From: Chloroflexota bacterium
Lineage (GTDB): Bacteria > Chloroflexota > Dehalococcoidia > Lucifugimonadales > Lucifugimonadaceae
Reading direction: 5' to 3'
Assembly: GCA_018673955.1 (NCBI GenBank)
Contig: JABHBJ010000053.1
Location: 1-60,757, forward strand
Length of the DNA: 60,757 bases
Below, piece after piece: positions 15,951 to 25,188 of this stretch (its first letter is position 1; the number at the start of each line of letters is the position of its first letter). Both the position numbers and the translations under genes were made by a program. Under the pieces are notes generated by a model. That model saw only the letters and a program-made list of their open reading frames with translations, was not told the origin of the DNA and searched no databases.

Positions 15951-18698
15951 CTAGTCGGTTGGTGGTGGTGCTGCTTCGATCGTGTCTATTCGAATGGCGC
16001 ACGCCTTAAATTCCGGCGTTTCGGTGATGAAATCGTATGCATCCGAAGTAAGCCTGTTTGTTTGAGTTAGTTCTGGGAATGCGAAGCTCATGAAAACCGT
16101 GCCGTGTGGCGATCGATCTGTAATCTTGATTGGCACCTCGACTGATCCTCTTCTTGAGCTAACGGTTACTTTCTGACCGTCGGCGAGTTCCATTTGCTCC
16201 GCATCGAACGGATTGATCTCCGCAAGCTCCGATGGAACTAGTAGTTCAAACCCTGTAGCGCGGCCAGTTTGGGTGCCTGTGTGGTAGGTCGAACGGCGCC
16301 TGCCGGTTGTGAGGATTAACGGATATTCGGAGTCGGTTGGCTCCGCGGGTGGAATGTGATCGACAGGGGCGAAGTAGCCGGGCATGCCAGAATCCATTTC
16401 GTGCTCGTGCAGGAACTGGGTGCCGGGATGGTCTTCAGTCGGGCAGGGCCATTGAATTCCGCCTTCCGAATCGAGACGGTCGTAGGTGATGCCGGTGAAT
16501 ATCGGTGCCAGCTGCCTCATTTCGTCCCAAACGTCCGAGGATGAGTTCAGGTTTTGGACCACTCCAAATCTCTTCATAAGGTCGAACAAGATGTCGACAT
16601 CTGTACGCGATTCTCCAACCGGTTTTATTGCCGGCCTAACGCGCTGAACGCGCCGTTCACTGTTGGCAAAAGTTCCATCAGATTCAGCGAATGATGCGGC
16701 CGGTAAAACGACGTCGGCAAGCTTTGCTGTGTCGGTCATGAAGATGTCTTGAACCACGATGAAGTCGGTTGCTTCGAGTGCTGCTTGGGCGTGGTTTGTG
16801 TTGGGGTCGGAAATGACCGTATTTTCACCCATGATGTAGACGCCTTTGACCTTGCCTCGGAGCATCTGGTCCATCGCTGTAATTTTCGTAATTCCGCGAC
16901 GTTTTGGAAGGTCCGCACCCCATGCTTTTTCGAACTTTTCACGCACTCCAGGTCGTTCGACTTTTTGGTAGCCGGGAAGGTCGGTAGGCAATGCTCCTGA
17001 ATCGGATGCACCTTGCACGTTATTTTGACCTCGAAGTGGGTTCACACCGGCGTTTGGTTTCCCGAAGTTCCCGCCGAGCATCCCTAAATTCGCTACCGAC
17101 TGAACGTTATGTGATCCGCAAGAATGTTCGGTGATTCCGAGCGTGTAGCAAATAGCTGCTTTTCCAGATGCAGCCGCATATTCTCGAGCCGTGGCAATAA
17201 TGTCTTCCGCTGGGACACCGCAAATTTCAGCGGCGTATTCCGGTGTGTAGAACTCGACGTGCTTGGCGAGTTCATCGAAGCCTTCAGTTCGGTGTTCGAC
17301 GTACTCTCGATCGTAAAGACCCTCTTTGATCATCACGTGTGCGAAGGCGTTGAACAACGGTATGTCGGTGCCGATGTTGATCTGTAAATGTCGAGTCGCC
17401 CATTTGGTCAGTTCAATTTTACGGGGGTCGATAACAATGAGTTTTGCGCCGTTTTTGACAGAGCGCTTCATTCGCAGCGAAATTACGGGGTGGGCCTCGG
17501 TCGTGTTTGACCCTACGACCAACAGTAGATCGGTTCCTGCTAACTCTTCAATAGAGTTAGTCATGGCACCTTTGCCAACCATGACCGCCATACCGGCGAC
17601 CGTAGGAGCGTGTCAGGTGCGGGAACAGTTATCGATATTGTTAGTACCGATACCTATTCGGGCGAACTTCTGCATGAGATAGTTCGCTTCTGTGACTGTG
17701 CGAGCCGAGGACCAGCAAACTAGGGAATCGGGACCTGAATCATCTCGAATTGAGGTGAAGCGTTCTGTAACGAGATTGAGTGCTTCGTCCCAAGATGCAC
17801 GTCTGAAAGAACCGTTCTCCTTGATGAGAGGATATTTGAGTCGCTCACCGCTTTTAACGAACTCCCACGAAGCGAACTGACCTTTTACACAGAGTGATCC
17901 ACGGCTTGGAGAATCGAAATCTGGTTCAGTTCCCTTTAATTGGCCATCTTCGGTCAGCAGATGAATGCCGCAGCCGACTCCACAGTACGGACAGATCGAC
18001 TTCGTGCGTTCGAGGTTTTCGGCCTTCGTAGTGCCGACGATCTTTTTGTCCGTGAGCGCTCCGGTGGGGCATGTATTGATGCACTGGCCACAGAACGTGC
18101 AAGGCGATTCAATAAGTTTATTGTTGAAGAACGTGGCTATCGAGTTTTCTTGTCCGCGCCCCTCGACCGTGATCGCTCCGGCTTGCTCCCAATCGTTGCA
18201 GATGTTTGTGCAGCGGAAGCACGAGATGCAGTAGTCGTAGTCTCTCTGGATGAACGGGTTGTCGTCCTTAGCTTTCTCTCGTACGACTAAGGAAGGGAAC
18301 GCATCCCATTTCGCATCGTATTCTTCGGCGGCTGTGTGCAGTTCACACTTCTTAAACGAGACGCATTTGGGGCAGTTGGTAGGGGAGGACGTTTCAGAGA
18401 GCAACATCTCAAGAATAGTCTTGCGATAGTCGGTGATCGAATCGGAGTGTGTTTCAACCCGCATTTCATCTGAAGCAAAAGCGGTGCAAGCGGCAACCTG
18501 TTGTATTTGGCCATTTACCTCGACGTCCACGAGGCACATACGGCAGGTGCCCTGAGGGCCAACTCGCTCGTCGTAACACAACGTTGGAACGTCGAATCCT
18601 GCAGATCTTATTGCGTCAAGAACACGAGCGTCGGTACCGCAATCGATTGCGATTCCGTTCACTTCTACGTTCAGTCTATTTTTGACCTGTGTTGTCAT
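15951..18698 (-). CDS. fdhA: Formate dehydrogenase catalytic subunit, selenocysteine-containing (UGA at 17613-17615)
   Basis: One 915-residue protein results when the in-frame TGA at 17615-17613 is read as selenocysteine (residue 362). Domains: an N-terminal [2Fe-2S] NuoG-like domain (Cys41, 52, 55, 70); a Cys-rich segment NCPKCVSFKKCELH; two [4Fe-4S] clusters (CISCFRCTNIC, CTFCGQCINTC); the molybdopterin-domain cluster CPYCGVGC; and the Mo/W-bisMGD domain to the C-terminus. The site reads GTNNIDNCSRT-U-HAPTVAG, and the E. coli FdhF equivalent is NVDCCARV-U-HGPSVAG. It oxidises formate to CO2 or runs in reverse. The N-terminal cluster domain suggests an NAD- or ferredoxin-linked cytosolic complex, but no NuoE/NuoF-like partner is adjacent. 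Selenocysteine machinery must be elsewhere in the genome. Confidence 0.9.
17584..17615 (-). promoter_or_regulatory. Candidate bacterial SECIS element after the UGA codon
   Basis: On the minus strand the TGA (17615-17613) is followed by a possible hairpin with arms GTCGCC (17600-17595) and GGCGGT (17589-17584), six pairs of which two are G-T, enclosing loop GGTAT. The loop's GGT is the seventh codon after UGA, the same position as the apical GGU in the E. coli fdhF SECIS. Confidence 0.65.
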
Positions 18699-18792
18699 TG
18701 GATGAACTGTTGTTCTTCGTTGCCTATCACGATGTAACTGTGGTTGCAGTCAAATATAACTTAGAGACTATGCGCAAATGATATGGAATGAG

Positions 18793-19467
18793 TTACGACT
18801 CATCGGAAGATGGACTTGAAGCCGAAGATTCTGCTCGGACTTCTTTAATTCGTCGCCACAAGAACCAAGAGACTATAACCGTGCCTGTAGCGATGATAGG
18901 AATATCGAAGGGCTTCGACACGTTGCGAATGGAATCGTAATTCTCACCAAGTAGGAATCCGCCCCAAGCCATACCGAGTGTCCACGGTAGGGCACCGATG
19001 AACGTGAAAATGGCGAATCTCGGCACATTCATTCTGGCGATTCCGGCTGGAATCGAGATAAACCCTCTAACTCCAGGAATCATCCTCGCAACGAACACTG
19101 TGAGCTCACCTCGAGTCCGGAACCACCGCTCAGCTCGTTCAAGGTCTTTCTGAGTGATAAGGACGTACTTACCGTACTTCTCGATGAAAGGACGTCCGCC
19201 CGCCCGCGCTACGTAATATTCAGCCAGTGAGCCGATTAAGCTTCCGACCGCCCCCCAGAATCCAGCGAGGAACACGTAAGCGACTCCGTGACCGCGGTCT
19301 AACACGAGTCGCCAACCCGCCAGTGGCATGATGACTTCACTTGGCAGAGGAATGGCCGTGCTTTCGATCGACATCAAGACGACCACGCCAAACCATCCCA
19401 TGAAGTCGTACACGTCCGTAGAGAACGTCAGAACGAAAGTTTCGAGCGCGTGGATGAGATCGGTCAT
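18793..19467 (-). CDS. DedA-family membrane protein
   Basis: A 224-residue protein from the ATG at 19465-19467. An upstream ATG at 19539 would add 24 residues with no DedA character. It has the DedA landmarks: ESTAIPLPSEVIMPLAG, GSLIGSLAEYYVARAGGRPF, the conserved FVARMIPGVRGFISIPAG and several hydrophobic segments, including two re-entrant-like ones. DedA proteins are polytopic membrane proteins that act as lipid scramblases or proton-dependent transporters (undecaprenyl-phosphate or phosphatidylethanolamine flipping). It is 94 bp downstream of fdhA's start, on the same strand but reading toward lower coordinates before it, so it is the more distal upstream gene and may be a separate unit. 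Confidence 0.88.
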   Translation of the reverse strand: MTDLIHALETFVLTFSTDVYDFMGWFGVVVLMSIESTAIPLPSEVIMPLAGWRLVLDRGHGVAYVFLAGFWGAVGSLIGSLAEYYVARAGGRPFIEKYGKYVLITQKDLERAERWFRTRGELTVFVARMIPGVRGFISIPAGIARMNVPRFAIFTFIGALPWTLGMAWGGFLLGENYDSIRNVSKPFDIPIIATGTVIVSWFLWRRIKEVRAESSASSPSSDES

Positions 19468-20212
19468 CGGCTCTATGGGGATTTCTCCAGATGATGCTGT
19501 TGTGCAGAAGGGCAGAAGTGGATGGCCGCCCGAACACATATGAATTGATTCGACATTGTGCGATCGAAATGACCTCTCGAATTCTAACAGTGCCCGCTTT
19601 TATTAACGGTAGATATTGGTGCTAACAACGAGCACTGGCTGCAGGGCTATTTGAACTGGAAGGCCGACGGAGAGGGCGTTCGATTGTAAAACGTGGGGGA
19701 ATTCACCTTTGAACTATTTGCATGACGGTCGGCGATCGGCTGATGTCTATAGGGAAGCGGGACGAGCGTTTTGTGCCGGCACGATTCCGTGTAGACAGCC
19801 AGGCGACTGCACCAGGCGGCGTGCGCTCAATGCGGTTTCTATGGGCAGGTTCCGTGATGCGACTGCACCAAATCACCACAATTAGCGTCAAGTTAATGTA
19901 AGTTATGCGCACTCGATGTGCCAATTCGGTACAAGAACAAAACATACTAGATATTATGTACAAAGTATAAGATAGTTCTAAACTAGTTTTTAATTTGTAT
20001 AAAATAAAAACTAAACATAAAAGAAACATGTTCTTGACTTGTTCGGGTGGTTTTTTGTAGTCTTTACCGGTGTCGTCTGGCGTGACTGGGTTCTGGGTTG
20101 TTGGCATTGGTACTGCCGAGAATGCTTAAAATCAGTCGCTAATTCATACGGCGATTGGATCCTTAAGTGACTACATTCAAATCAGTTACTTGATCGAACG
20201 ACAGGGGGACGA
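19468..20212. other. Gene-poor region with A+T-rich island and inverted repeat
   Basis: No convincing gene is present; a 134-codon minus-strand frame (19703-20107) has no recognisable domain and crosses the A+T-rich island. Between about 19935 and 20035 the sequence is strongly A+T-rich. It contains TAGTTTTTA (19984-19992) and its exact complement TAAAAACTA (20005-20013), a 9-bp perfect inverted repeat with a 12-nt spacer. A short direct repeat GCGACTGCACCA occurs at about 19802 and 19858. Function unknown. Confidence 0.5.
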
Positions 20213-20443
20213 ATGCAAGGCTCTAAAACTAAGAAGATGGTTCTCGCTGAACGCAAGTTGAGGCGCCCACTCGAGCGTGCATTGCCTGAGATGGTTAACG
20301 AGGTCGGCCTAACCGGTGCTGCAAAGCGTATTGGGGTTAGTAAAGCCACGTTGAGCTATTGGTTACTGAAGTTGGGTATCGAGATCCGTAGAGTTGCGCT
20401 TGCCCCGGGCGAAGAAATCGAGATCAGGCGAATTTCGGGGTAA
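20213..20443 (+). CDS. Small helix-turn-helix protein
   Basis: A 76-residue basic protein beginning at ATG 20213 after a clear AGGGGGA ribosome site. The centre, GLTGAAKRIGVSKATLSYWLLKLGIEI, is a helix-turn-helix, with AAKRIGV as first helix and KATLSYWLLKL as recognition helix. There is no ligand or oligomerisation domain. It is a candidate small DNA-binding regulator. It precedes the cytochrome lipoprotein gene by 157 bp on the same strand. Family unassigned. Confidence 0.7.
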   Translation: MQGSKTKKMVLAERKLRRPLERALPEMVNEVGLTGAAKRIGVSKATLSYWLLKLGIEIRRVALAPGEEIEIRRISG

Positions 20444-20600
20444 CGACTCGAATTCGGTAGCCGTTCTGATCAAATTCAGTCCGCAATTCTCTCGAGTTGT
20501 CGATTGACCCTGTTTGGCACTGTTGCTAACGTGGATTGATGAACGATTTTTCCGACTGACTTTCATTCTCGATAAGTCAGATCATTAAAAGGACGAAACA

Positions 20601-21065
20601 GTGCCGGGCAAACGCATATATCTACTACTGGTGGCTTCGATCGTGACACTTTTTGTGATCGCAGCATGCACTGAACAGGTGATACCTACTCAAGAGCCAG
20701 TTGAATTCCACCCTACAGCTGCTGCAGAGGTCGACCGCCCCGATAGTTCAGGTGATGAAGTAAAACCCGCGACAGGGGACTCAAATTCGAGCGATGGCGA
20801 CGCAGATGCAGGTAAAAACCTGTTCGTTAGTTGCAGTGCGTGCCACAACACTGACGACAGTACGGCTGTCGGGCCTGGTCTTGGCGGAATTTACGCAAGG
20901 GCAGGGGATCGAACTGCTCTCGACGCAGACGCGTACTTAGAGCAGTCAATCCGAGAGCCCGGCGCTTTCGTTGTTGATGGCTTCTCGCCACTCATGCCAT
21001 CGTTCAATTACCTCAGTGAACCTGATGTATCGAACTTGATTGCGTACTTGAAGACTCTCGACTAA
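20601..21065 (+). CDS. c-type cytochrome lipoprotein
   Basis: A 154-residue protein with a GTG start at 20601 and an AAAAGGA ribosome site. The signal peptide (residues 5-22) ends in a lipobox, FVIAAC, so Cys22-23 is probably lipidated. A Ser/Asp/Gly-rich linker leads to a single-haem class I cytochrome domain with haem motif CSACH, GPGLGGIYARAG and the Met ligand region PLMPSFNYLSEPDVSNLIAYL. It would carry electrons at the outer face of the membrane, resembling the soluble cytochrome domain of cytochrome c oxidase subunit II. No oxidase gene is adjacent. Confidence 0.9.
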   Translation: MPGKRIYLLLVASIVTLFVIAACTEQVIPTQEPVEFHPTAAAEVDRPDSSGDEVKPATGDSNSSDGDADAGKNLFVSCSACHNTDDSTAVGPGLGGIYARAGDRTALDADAYLEQSIREPGAFVVDGFSPLMPSFNYLSEPDVSNLIAYLKTLD

Positions 21066-21184
21066 CTGGTCAGTGCTTATCTCGCTCACACAAAAACGCC
21101 ATCAGTAAGCTCCGGAGCGTTTGTGTATGATCGGTTCTACCGTCTTCATCAACTGCATGGATATTGGCTTTGGATACCTCGTCG

Positions 21185-21943
21185 TCACGACCAGGTGGCT
21201 CCTACGATTGATGCGGCCTGATACCCGGCACCGAAGCCGTTATCGATATTTACGACCGATACGCCGGGCGCACATGAGTTCATCATTGCTAGGAGTGCTG
21301 CAACTCCACCGAGGCTCACGCCGTAGCCAACGGAGGTTGGTAGGGCGATAACAGGCGCTTTAACGAGCCCTCCGACTACGCTGGGTAGTGCGCCTTCCAT
21401 TCCAGCCACTACGATCACCACTCGGGCATTGTTCAGTTCGTCTATGCGTCCTGAAATTCTGTGAAGGCCAGCAATACCGACGTCTGTGATCAGATTTACA
21501 TCGCAGCCCATGAGCGAAGCCGTCAAAACAGCTTCGCGCGCTATCGGTAAATCGGATGTTCCTGCAGCTACAACGACAACACCTTTGACTAGATCTTTTT
21601 CATTTCGTCGATCTGCCCAAATCGCCCGAGGTCCGTCTTCCCAAACAGCCTCGGGTACAGATTTTTGGAACAAAGCGAACGCTTCTTCCGACGATTTAGT
21701 AACTAAAACGACATTGGAAATCGAGTAGATTCTCTCAGCTATTTCTGCAGTCTCTATTGGTGTTTTGCTTAGCCCATACACAACTTCAGGAAAGCCGATT
21801 CTTGCACCGCGGTCGTGGTCTATATTTGCGAAGCCTAGGTCGGAGGTGGGGGCAGTTAGGCTTAGTTCGGAGGTAGCTTGCTCTGCCGACATTTTGCCGT
21901 CGGCTACGAGCTTTAATATTTCGCTGATTTGAGATTTATTCAT
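21185..21943 (-). CDS. larB: LarB, pyridinium-3,5-bisthiocarboxylate (nickel-pincer) cofactor synthesis carboxylase
   Basis: A 252-residue member of the AIR-carboxylase-like LarB family, which carboxylates nicotinic acid adenine dinucleotide in synthesis of the nickel-pincer nucleotide. Diagnostic stretches are RIGFPEVVYGLSKT, VVVAAGTSDLPIAREA, DVGIAGLHRISG, VVAGMEGALPSVVGGLV, ALPTSVGYGVSLGG, MNSCAPGVSVVNIDNGFGA. The N-terminal helical segment (ISEILKLVADGKMSAEQA) is also typical. LarC, LarE and a LarA-type racemase are not in the window, so the client enzyme is unknown. It is convergent with the cytochrome gene. Confidence 0.92.
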   Translation of the reverse strand: MNKSQISEILKLVADGKMSAEQATSELSLTAPTSDLGFANIDHDRGARIGFPEVVYGLSKTPIETAEIAERIYSISNVVLVTKSSEEAFALFQKSVPEAVWEDGPRAIWADRRNEKDLVKGVVVVAAGTSDLPIAREAVLTASLMGCDVNLITDVGIAGLHRISGRIDELNNARVVIVVAGMEGALPSVVGGLVKAPVIALPTSVGYGVSLGGVAALLAMMNSCAPGVSVVNIDNGFGAGYQAASIVGATWS

Positions 21944-22064
21944 TGACGATCGAGCGGACGTGGAGAGCTGATTGGTTATTCTAAGAAGTATTAGGAATTT
22001 ACGTTACACATCTTATCTGGGGGTGGGGTTACATGAAATGGCTCACAAACTACGCCACTGTAAA

Positions 22065-22094
22065 TTGACCAACCCTTGTGGTCGTACCTATACT
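22065..22094 (+). promoter_or_regulatory. Candidate sigma70-type promoter for dnaN
   Basis: TTGACC (22065-22070) and TATACT (22089-22094) are separated by 18 bp, close to consensus. Transcription would begin near 22101, giving a leader of about 55 nt before the dnaN start. Confidence 0.45.
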
Positions 22095-22155
22095 GCGACC
22101 CCCTATATTGTGGAATTGCGCGTGCGCTAAATATGAGAGTGACAAGAGGATTAGC

Positions 22156-23289
22156 ATGCAGGTAACTTGCCTCCGAGAAAATCTAAGCCGTGGATTAGCA
22201 AATGTCAGCCGGGCGGTAGCGTCTAGAGCTACGTTGCCTGTAACTCAGAACGTGCTTCTTGAAGGTGATAACGGTCAGCTCAAACTGACCGCTACGAATA
22301 CCGAGATATCCATTAGTACGTGGATCGGTGCGCAAATAGAAGGCGAGGGAAGCATCACTATTCCCGCCAGAATGCTGACCGATTTTGTGAACTCACTCCC
22401 CGGGCAGACAGTAAAAATAGATTTCCAGAATGACCCTATCGGTGTAATTGTTACTTGCGACAAGTTTAACGGCACGATCAATGGTATCGCAGCTGAAGAG
22501 TTCCCTCCGATTCCTACAGTGGATGGCGGGGCGTCGGTAACAATTCCTGCTGACACGTTCCGTGGTGCGCTCGAACGAGTGGTATTTGCTGCTGCGACCG
22601 ATGATTCTCGGCCCGTTCTCACTGGTGTGAAGGTCGAACTCGCTGATGATTCGTTCACGCTAGCGGCTGCCGACGGATTCCGTCTTGCGGTCGAAACTGG
22701 AAAACTCGGAACTTCAGTTGAAACGGAAGTTGGTGTAATCGTTCCTGCAAAAACTCTAACTGAGGTAGAACGACTGTTGGGCGACGGGTCTTCTAGTGTG
22801 GAGTTGTCGATCGATGCCAATGGCCGATCTGCAAAGTTCCGTCTTGATACCTCGGAAATAGTTACTGCACTTGTGCAGGGCACTTTCCCAGATTATGAGA
22901 AGCTAATTCCAACAAGCTACGGAACCAAAGCGACAGTTGATCTTTACAGCATGGTTCAGGCGACACGTGCCGCCTCGATTTTCGCCAGAGATGGAAGCGG
23001 TATCATCAGGGTCATCGTAAGTCCGGGTGAAGATGACGGCGGAGGAGCTGTGAAGGTCATCTCCCGTGCGGAAGAAGTTGGTTCAAACGAGAACGAACTC
23101 GACGCAAAGGTAGAGGGCGAAGAGACCAAGGTTGCGTTCAACAGCAAGTTCTTGATGGACGTTTTGAACGTGATGAACGGTGATGACGTCGATTTGGAGA
23201 CTACGACTCCATCGAGTCCCGGAGTATTCAGATCTAAGAAGCACGAAGGCTACACACACGTGGTGATGCCAATGTTTGTTCAGTGGTAA
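22156..23289 (+). CDS. dnaN: DNA polymerase III beta sliding clamp
   Basis: A 377-residue clamp from ATG 22156, chosen because AGAGGA lies 5 bp upstream; the frame extends further up but without homology. The three clamp domains are visible by their conserved segments: the N-terminal NVSRAVASRATLPVTQNVLL, then GVIVTCDKFNGTINGIAAEEFP, PVLTGVKVELADDSFTLAAADGFRL in domain 2, and GTFPDYEKLIP leading to domain 3, ending TTPSSPGVFRSKKHEGYTHVVMPMFVQW. It forms the ring that tethers polymerase to DNA. It is not next to dnaA or recF here, so this need not be the origin region. It ends at a strong terminator. Confidence 0.95.
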   Translation: MQVTCLRENLSRGLANVSRAVASRATLPVTQNVLLEGDNGQLKLTATNTEISISTWIGAQIEGEGSITIPARMLTDFVNSLPGQTVKIDFQNDPIGVIVTCDKFNGTINGIAAEEFPPIPTVDGGASVTIPADTFRGALERVVFAAATDDSRPVLTGVKVELADDSFTLAAADGFRLAVETGKLGTSVETEVGVIVPAKTLTEVERLLGDGSSSVELSIDANGRSAKFRLDTSEIVTALVQGTFPDYEKLIPTSYGTKATVDLYSMVQATRAASIFARDGSGIIRVIVSPGEDDGGGAVKVISRAEEVGSNENELDAKVEGEETKVAFNSKFLMDVLNVMNGDDVDLETTTPSSPGVFRSKKHEGYTHVVMPMFVQW

Positions 23290-23310
23290 GCTGCTGAACC
23301 ATTTACTGAA

Positions 23311-23340
23311 AAGAGGCGGGTGAGTCCGCCTCTTTTTCTT
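23311..23340 (+). terminator. Rho-independent terminator after dnaN
   Basis: The arms AAGAGGCGG (23311-23319) and CCGCCTCTT (23326-23334) form a 9-bp perfect stem with a 6-nt loop, followed by a T-rich run. Confidence 0.9.
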
Positions 23341-23500
23341 TAACATGCTGCATTCTCGGAGTTCTGACAGCTGTGGGATTTTTCGTATTAGTCACCAATT
23401 TATTGTCATCCGAGTCTATTCGACCTTCGTACCGACTTCGTTCTTGGGGTTGACGGTAACGCATATTGCTAGTCTTCACGCGGGGAATGAGAGCGATTTG

Positions 23501-25150
23501 TTAGCCAATTCGAATACGCTCGCTGGCGTATCGAATTGAGTCTTGCCGTTCACGACCTGCCATGAACAGTGCAATTGTGAGCGGGCCAAATCTGCCAGCA
23601 AACATCGTGATAGAAAGAACGATCTGCGCACCTTCGTTAAGATGTTTCGTAGCGCCCGCTGACCAGCCGACGGTACCAAATGCCGAAATGATCTCGAAAA
23701 CGCCTGAGCGGAAGTCTAGGCCCGGTTGAACGATGAACAGAGCAATCACCAGCACAAGCACTGCCGCGGCGGCGGTTGCTCCAACAGCCATTGCCCGGTG
23801 AACGTTTACGCGTGGAATCTCCCGTCCGAACACCGTTATTCGTTCTTTACCGCTGAAAATTGCGAATGAGGCGATAACAATTACCATCAACGTGCTCACT
23901 TTGATTCCACCTGCTGTTGATGCTGATGCACCACCAACGAACATGAGCCCTTCGATAACAGTGAGGTTCGCAGAATGAACTTTACTGTAGTCGATCGTGG
24001 CAAATCCAGCGGTTCGATTGACTGTGTGAAAGAAGCTTTGCGTGATTTTGCTTCCGGCGGATTCATTCCCGATCGTATCGGCATTGTTCCATTCAAGCGA
24101 CATGAACGATACGAACCCGATAAGCAGCATTACCCCGATTCCGATCAATACGAGCTTCGTATCTAGAGTCAGATGTCGCCATCTTCGAATTCTGATCAAA
24201 TAGGCGAAGGCAGCGTAAGAGGCCGGCAAAATGGCCATGACAAGCCCGAATATACGGAGCGACTGTAAATCTTGGTTCAAGCCAATAATCGTGATGAATA
24301 CGCCGAGTCCAGTCAGAGCGATCACACCGGTTCCAAATAGAACACTCTTTGAAGTTAAGGCTCTACGGTGCCAGCCACGAATCTCCACTACGTTTCCCAG
24401 CGTTGCGTAGCTGGTCGATCCGATAATAATCATCGCCCCAATGATCAAGAGCGTAGGGATGTCTGTACTAAGCCCGAAGAGACTGCCTCCACCGACAAGA
24501 TCATCGGGAAGGATCTCAAACCCAGCATTGTTAAACGCCGATATTGAGGTGAATATGCTTTGCCATACACCTTCTCCCAATCCCATTCCTTCCCAAATTG
24601 GCGCGACCAAGTACCAGCGGATAAATATGAATATCGCCCCAATAATCTGGACGATAATCGCCATCAGAATAATGTTTCGCGCGAGAGTAGCGATTGTTCC
24701 CAGTCGATTGTCGTCGAGACCGGCCCCTACTACTAATCGACCTTCAAGGCTTGAACGACGACCGGTGATCAGAAGTAAAAAAGCCGCACCGGTCATGAAT
24801 CCCAAACCGCCAATAAATATCAGGGCTGCGATTACAGATTGGCCGAAACCAGTCCAATGTTCTCGGGTGTCGACAAGTATTAGTCCGGTTCCTGTCATTG
24901 AAGATACTGATGTGAAAAAAGTCGCGATTGGTGACATATATTCACCAGATCTGTTTGAGATCGGCAGTGAGAGCAGAAGTGCACCGATGGCTGCTACAGC
25001 AAAAAAACTGTAAACAAGCATCATTGGTGACATCGGACCTCGAACTGGAACTTCGCGTCGTTCGACGTGCGCGTATACAGGCGACATTTCCGATTGCCGC
25101 GGTCTACGTACGACATTGTCGCCTGGTTTTGGTGCGAAGGGGTTCTGCAA
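23501..25150 (-). CDS. TrkH/KtrB-type K+ (Na+-coupled) transporter
   Basis: A 549-residue polytopic protein with four repeated M-P-M pore units. The selectivity-filter segments are visible as SSMTGTGL, ISAFNNAGFEILP, FHTVNRTAGFATID and ISAFGTVGWSAGAT, so all four filter glycines are there (TGTGL, NNAGF, RTAGF, GTVGW). The length and the conserved FVGGASASTAGGIKVST place it with TrkH/KtrB. It mediates potassium uptake and would normally need a TrkA/KtrA RCK subunit, not present here. The start is uncertain: TTG at 25150 is the longest frame, and an ATG lies 21 codons in. The N-terminal 45 residues are polar. Confidence 0.9.
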   Translation of the reverse strand: MQNPFAPKPGDNVVRRPRQSEMSPVYAHVERREVPVRGPMSPMMLVYSFFAVAAIGALLLSLPISNRSGEYMSPIATFFTSVSSMTGTGLILVDTREHWTGFGQSVIAALIFIGGLGFMTGAAFLLLITGRRSSLEGRLVVGAGLDDNRLGTIATLARNIILMAIIVQIIGAIFIFIRWYLVAPIWEGMGLGEGVWQSIFTSISAFNNAGFEILPDDLVGGGSLFGLSTDIPTLLIIGAMIIIGSTSYATLGNVVEIRGWHRRALTSKSVLFGTGVIALTGLGVFITIIGLNQDLQSLRIFGLVMAILPASYAAFAYLIRIRRWRHLTLDTKLVLIGIGVMLLIGFVSFMSLEWNNADTIGNESAGSKITQSFFHTVNRTAGFATIDYSKVHSANLTVIEGLMFVGGASASTAGGIKVSTLMVIVIASFAIFSGKERITVFGREIPRVNVHRAMAVGATAAAAVLVLVIALFIVQPGLDFRSGVFEIISAFGTVGWSAGATKHLNEGAQIVLSITMFAGRFGPLTIALFMAGRERQDSIRYASERIRIG

Positions 25151-25188
25151 GTTAGAGGATGTGCTACTCGGCGCTAAAAAAGACTATT

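Noticed and set aside
15951-18698. Two separate genes (molybdopterin oxidoreductase plus iron-sulfur protein) or a nonsense pseudogene
   Set aside because: The TGA sits exactly at the selenocysteine position of formate dehydrogenases, the frame is continuous and a SECIS-like hairpin follows.
19703-20107. 134-codon minus-strand frame
   Set aside because: No domain, it crosses the A+T-rich island with Ile/Leu/Tyr-rich sequence expected from A+T-rich DNA, and it has no clear ribosome site.
21088-21126. Hairpin ACACAAA...GCGTTTGTGT as a terminator after the cytochrome gene
   Set aside because: The arms match only with a bulge, the loop is long and no T-run follows on the plus strand.
21944-22155. 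Replication origin beside dnaN
   Set aside because: No dnaA, recF or gyrB is adjacent and I found no cluster of DnaA boxes (TTATCCACA-like).
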